Source of the DNA: Desulfurococcales archaeon
GTDB taxonomy: Archaea > Thermoproteota > Thermoprotei_A > Sulfolobales > Desulfurococcaceae
Direction: 5' to 3'
DNA: 9,176 nt
Assembly (NCBI GenBank): GCA_027064845.1
Contig: JAMOPC010000360.1
Span: 1 to 9,176, forward strand
Made by a program: the position numbers and the translations under genes. The stretch's first letter is position 1, and each line of letters opens with the position of its first letter. A model generated the notes under the pieces. That model did no database searches. It saw only the letters and a list, made by a program, of their open reading frames with translations, and had not been told where the DNA came from. Positions 6,235 through 9,176 of this stretch are shown piece after piece.

Positions 6235-6262
6235 ATACTCTCTTGGGCATAATTGCTTATTT

Positions 6263-6284
6263 ACATTATTTATCATTATAATGT
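6263..6284. terminator. AT-rich hairpin between convergent genes
   Basis: ACATTAT (6263-6269), 8-nt loop, ATAATGT (6278-6284) form a perfect 7-bp stem midway in the 94-bp gap between two convergent genes. T-rich tracts flank it on both strands. It is a candidate terminator for both transcripts. Confidence 0.4.
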
Positions 6285-6328
6285 TATTGCTTGTCTTATA
6301 ATAGTTTGATTTCTTGCTTGGGATAGAG

Positions 6329-7417
6329 TTAGTATGGTATTGGCATGTTTTCGTCTCCTTGTACGCCGATATAGAGTGTCCAGTTGGCATGTGGTGATCC
6401 TGTGAAATTGTATTTGAATACTATCTTTAATGGGGCATATACTTCGATATCGTCGATTATAGCTTTTGTTAATGATGCCCAAAGAAATATTTCTTTGGGG
6501 TGTTGGGCTTTCTTACCTTTTCCTTCACTTACTCCTGTTGGATATACTAGGTTATATATTATGTCGTTGGCGAAATCCCATCCACTAGTGCACTTCATTT
6601 CATACATTATGAATGATGTTCCATTGCTATGGTAGAAAATTGTAATGGGTTTTAGAGTTGTATAGTTAGTTGTTATGCCAAGAGAGGGTAGTTTTGGAAA
6701 AATAGCTGAAAACATTGTGAGCTCTAGTGATTCTTTGGGTATCATATAATAGTATTTAACACCGTTTTGTATAATCATAGCCTTGGCATAGATTGGTAAA
6801 TAGATATTACTATATGGGTAACCGTAATTAAACTCCATGTAGAATACAGCGATTATAGACTTATTGAATACTCTTTCATCACCAGTTGGTGTGATAATAT
6901 CCATGGAAAATGTTATACCTATTCTCCCTAAGCCATACGTTATATGTGTCGAGTCAATCATTCCGAACTCTACATAATATATAGGCTCCAAATCAATTAG
7001 TCTAATAATATATCCTGATTCGGATTTAAGTGTGATCCAGTTATTAATAATTTTAAGTGAAGTATTACCAAGCATCCATGAAGCTTCTTGGCTTGCTAAA
7101 GCAAGGGAAGTATTAAAATTATATAGACTAGCAGTAAAGTTATAATAGTAATCACCACTAGCGTATTCTATAAATACATCTACATAGTTATTAGTGAAGA
7201 CCCTATAAAACGTCTTAGCTGCTTCATCACTACTTAGATGAAGAGCAAGCATTGCAAGAGTATCTAATTCTTCATCAATAATGACCCAATCTCTCAAGGA
7301 ATAACCATAATAGTTGCGATTTACTACAACATTAATAGTTGTTACATAACTTACTGTTGCTGTTATTAATGCTAAGAGAATCACTAAAGCTATTATTATT
7401 TGTATTTGCCCCCTCAT
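6329..7417 (-). CDS. Membrane-anchored extracellular protein, pilin-like leader, function unknown
   Basis: 362 residues. MRGQIQIIIALVILLALITATVSY gives a short basic leader ending in Gly followed by Gln and a hydrophobic helix, which resembles an archaeal class III (pilin) signal (RG before Q) and would otherwise act as a membrane anchor. The rest is extracellular-looking and Tyr/Ile-rich, with eight Asn-X-Ser/Thr sequons (NFT, NTS, NTS, NKS, NYT, NGT, NFT, NWT) and one cysteine near residue 276. The C-terminal part has mixed strands ending NWTLYIGVQGDENMPIPY. The start overlaps the stop of the upstream gene (ATGA) and has GAGGTG (7426-7431) upstream as SD, inside that gene. As the last gene of the operon it probably makes a minor pilin or an accessory subunit of the same envelope complex. 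No named family was recognised. Confidence 0.75.
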   Translation of the reverse strand: MRGQIQIIIALVILLALITATVSYVTTINVVVNRNYYGYSLRDWVIIDEELDTLAMLALHLSSDEAAKTFYRVFTNNYVDVFIEYASGDYYYNFTASLYNFNTSLALASQEASWMLGNTSLKIINNWITLKSESGYIIRLIDLEPIYYVEFGMIDSTHITYGLGRIGITFSMDIITPTGDERVFNKSIIAVFYMEFNYGYPYSNIYLPIYAKAMIIQNGVKYYYMIPKESLELTMFSAIFPKLPSLGITTNYTTLKPITIFYHSNGTSFIMYEMKCTSGWDFANDIIYNLVYPTGVSEGKGKKAQHPKEIFLWASLTKAIIDDIEVYAPLKIVFKYNFTGSPHANWTLYIGVQGDENMPIPY

Positions 7418-7809
7418 TTATAGCCCACCTCAATGTAGTAAATATACATCGTGCCATTCCTTATAGTTCTGGAAAACTGATAACTATATAGCATAAGCTT
7501 ATTCAAATCAACGTCATAGGGCACGATCTTATAGGATTTTTCAAATAAAACACTCATATTAACAATATATACTGCTTTTATGTGTACGTATACATAATCC
7601 GCTCCAAGATCACCGGAAATCTTCATTGCTAATTCTTTTGGTTCCCAATATACTTTTTCCCTAACTACTTTCAATACATTTATATTTCGATAATTCATAG
7701 TATAATTAGTCATCCAAGGATAAAGCATTGCATACATCGCTATAATAACTACAACTACGAGAACTGCCGCGAGATAAGATGAAATAATTACGGATTGAGC
7801 TTTTCTCAT
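7414..7809 (-). CDS. Small pilin-like protein
   Basis: 131 residues. MRKAQSVIISSYLAAVLVVV has a basic leader ending in Ala, then Gln and a long hydrophobic helix (about residues 6-30), a good class III pilin-type signal with cleavage likely before Q5. About 100 residues of extracellular domain follow, with three N-glycosylation sequons (NYT, NMS, NGT) and no cysteine; the last stretch TMYIYYIEVGYK looks like a terminal beta strand. The size suits a small (minor) pilin, or a TadE/TadF-like subunit. The start overlaps the previous stop by ATGA, and GGAGGA (7817-7822) lies 7 nt upstream, so translation is probably coupled to both neighbours. No exact family was recognised. Confidence 0.75.
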   Translation of the reverse strand: MRKAQSVIISSYLAAVLVVVVIIAMYAMLYPWMTNYTMNYRNINVLKVVREKVYWEPKELAMKISGDLGADYVYVHIKAVYIVNMSVLFEKSYKIVPYDVDLNKLMLYSYQFSRTIRNGTMYIYYIEVGYK

Positions 7810-8966
7810 ATACTAGTCCTCCACACAGTTACTTTCACATTATAATCGATCATACCAAGTCTAAGCATATAACTAGTTGATAAGACAGGCCAACTAGAAG
7901 GTATTTTATTCCCAATGACAACTCTATGTCTATACGTTGTAGCAATATATATATTACCAGAATTATCATAAAGAACTATGAATACCGAATTATATATTGG
8001 AAACCCTACAGGTTTCACGTCAAGGTATGTAGATAAGAGAGTTCTATTAGTAAGTATCCATACTTCATTTGTTAGACTCCAATTTTCATAATATTGTTCC
8101 TCATAATGAAACACACTTAAAGCAAATGCATAATAATCATTACCGTTTAAAGCCATTAAACCTTTATCTATAGCGAAGTAGTCTATTTCGGATTCATTAA
8201 CAATGTATTCCTTACTTACAACAGTACCTGATGCGTTAGTGTAGAAATAAGCGTCTCTAACATACCTATACCATAAATAATTGTATCTATAGTACTTCTG
8301 TTGATTATAGTAAAGAATAGTAGCATTAACCACATAGTTACCCGTCGATTTATAGTTTATTGTTTGAGGTTTTGGATAAGCTTTAGGTATTAATAAATAT
8401 AAATCACCATTAATATTAATTATATATGCTTTATAAATACTATTTGAAATCCACGAATCATAGTATCTAGCAACTCCAGTTTCAAGTATGGTTGCTACAG
8501 CAATTATATTGGAAGTATCAGTATTTAATATATAAATATATGTATGGTTCTCCAAAACATACGAAGGATTAGTTAATGTTGTATTATAATATGTTAAATT
8601 ACTAAACAATATTAATACCGAGAGATCGCCCTTATCCAGGGTATATACCTCTATACATGTAGGAGTAACATTAATATACAGTATGTTGGATGACTCCAAA
8701 ACAATATTGTAGCCATAATTTTTGCTCATATTTAGACCAATATAGTTATTTAATTCATTCTCGAAACTTATAACTTCAGGAGTGAAATTACCGTTTTCTA
8801 GAATACTGTATAGAGCAGAATTAATTGATTCGCTAAAATAGTAGAGTGTTATTAAATTAACCGATTTAGGAGGAGGTGTATAGTATCTTATTATTATTGC
8901 ATTATAAATTGGTATTATTGAAATTAGGACCAGTGTTGCCAGTATATATTCAATTATTTCTTTAAT
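7806..8966 (-). CDS. Membrane-anchored Tyr/Asn-rich surface protein, apparent AUU start
   Basis: The frame is open from an upstream TGA (8973-8975) to the stop at 7806-7808 but contains no ATG, GTG or TTG before 8729. The residues before that ATG are clearly real protein: a hydrophobic helix (KEIIEYILATLVLISIIPIY) followed by RYYTPPPKSV and a helical linker. I place the start at ATT 8964-8966, which follows GAGGTGA by exactly 6 nt, giving 386 residues. The protein has one N-terminal membrane helix and a large extracellular body, very rich in Tyr, Asn and Ile, with about eleven N-glycosylation sequons. There is no Gly/Ala cleavage site before the helix, so it is more likely a permanent anchor than a processed pilin. 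It overlaps the next gene by ATGA and touches the previous stop. No family was recognised; it is probably an accessory component of the same filament or surface complex. Using only ATG 8729 would give 307 residues with no membrane segment. Confidence 0.7.
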   Translation of the reverse strand: MKEIIEYILATLVLISIIPIYNAIIIRYYTPPPKSVNLITLYYFSESINSALYSILENGNFTPEVISFENELNNYIGLNMSKNYGYNIVLESSNILYINVTPTCIEVYTLDKGDLSVLILFSNLTYYNTTLTNPSYVLENHTYIYILNTDTSNIIAVATILETGVARYYDSWISNSIYKAYIININGDLYLLIPKAYPKPQTINYKSTGNYVVNATILYYNQQKYYRYNYLWYRYVRDAYFYTNASGTVVSKEYIVNESEIDYFAIDKGLMALNGNDYYAFALSVFHYEEQYYENWSLTNEVWILTNRTLLSTYLDVKPVGFPIYNSVFIVLYDNSGNIYIATTYRHRVVIGNKIPSSWPVLSTSYMLRLGMIDYNVKVTVWRTSI

Positions 8967-9176
8967 GGTATATCACCTCTCCTCTAATAATAGTTATGTT
9001 CATTACGTTTCCAACTACTGTTATTTTAAGAGATACTGCTATTGTGGATCCAAATATTAATGGATCACTTGGTAGAGTTATATTATAACCGTTAGAATAA
9101 CTTGGTGATACTAAACTATATGCATATATATTACTTCTAGGCTCAATTAAGAACACATATATATTATCATCGTCCG
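8962..9176 (-). CDS. C-terminal end of a surface or pilin-like protein (5' part outside window)
   Basis: The frame is open from the window edge to TAA at 8962-8964 and gives the last 70 residues: DDDNIYVFLIEPRSN...IRGEVIYH. Two N-glycosylation sequons (both NIT) and alternating hydrophobic strands suggest the same kind of extracellular beta domain as its operon partners. Its stop overlaps the proposed ATT start of the next gene, so the two are probably co-translated. A GTG at 9154-9156 is in frame, but the open frame continues upstream to the edge, so I treat the gene as truncated by the window. Function cannot be assigned. Confidence 0.65.
   Translation of the reverse strand, partial: DDDNIYVFLIEPRSNIYAYSLVSPSYSNGYNITLPSDPLIFGSTIAVSLKITVVGNVMNITIIRGEVIYH
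8973..8985 (-). promoter_or_regulatory. Strong Shine-Dalgarno site preceding the ATT start
   Basis: Read on the - strand this is AGAGGAGAGGTGA, a doubled GAGG motif within the end of the preceding gene. GGTGA ends 6 nt before ATT 8966, the same spacing as at the ATG starts at 1750 and 4009. This is the main evidence for where translation begins. Confidence 0.65.

Noticed and set aside
8727..8729. ATG as the start of the 386-residue gene
   Set aside because: It would discard a clear membrane helix and 79 in-frame residues, leave about 230 bp of an otherwise tight operon non-coding, and has no SD site at the right distance.
9154..9156. GTG as the start of the last partial gene
   Set aside because: The frame stays open to the window edge, and a 64-residue protein would lack the N-terminal helix of its operon partners.

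Overview
This window looks like low-GC hyperthermophilic archaeal DNA, most like Desulfurococcales (Staphylothermus-type) Crenarchaeota. That assignment is inference. It rests on the strong AT bias, ATA/AGA-rich codon use, archaeal TATA boxes, Shine-Dalgarno sites of the GGTGA/GAGGT type, and short pilin leaders of the MKA/MKG type. No rRNA, tRNA, CRISPR array or transposon is visible. Almost everything encodes exported or membrane-anchored surface proteins.

Left part (1-2238, + strand): three tandem paralogous type IV pilin-like genes. The first is cut by the window edge. They share an N-terminal pilin helix, a VKNTGTK...INNKPG block, a PGxxxxxVF strand and a C-terminal block ending SGQTVxIxxHTAxGxQYPxxxTLP. 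The first two carry an extra Ig-like domain of about 110 residues before the C-terminal block; the third lacks it and looks like the minimal core. Genes 2 and 3 are mosaics: their N-terminal codons have diverged silently, while two later blocks are almost identical in DNA, one continuing past the stop codon. This suggests recent gene conversion.

Middle (2281-3801, - strand): a PMT/GT-C-type membrane glycosyltransferase with D51-E52 and HPPLGK motifs and an unusually long insertion in its first extracytoplasmic loop. It sits between the pilin genes and could glycosylate their products; this is inferred from position only.

Centre right (4009-6234, + strand): a 741-residue protein that begins as a complete pilin core (residues 1 to about 152, including the IHTGEGYAY equivalent of the pilin C-terminal block) and then continues into about 590 residues of beta-rich modules. 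At least one is a galactose-binding-like jelly roll. It is a good candidate for a pilus-tip adhesin or a decorated minor pilin.

Right part (9176 to 6329, - strand): a tightly overlapping operon of four proteins, the first partial. Each complete one has an N-terminal hydrophobic helix and an extracellular, Asn-sequon-rich body. Junctions are ATGA overlaps. One gene has no ATG, GTG or TTG at its proper beginning and seems to start at an AUU placed exactly 6 nt after GGTGA. These resemble accessory or minor pilins or anchor subunits of a type IV pilus or Tad-like apparatus whose ATPase and platform genes would lie outside the window.

Together the window reads as a surface-filament locus: major pilins that recombine, a modular giant pilin with a putative binding head, a glycosyltransferase and a glycoprotein-like accessory operon.
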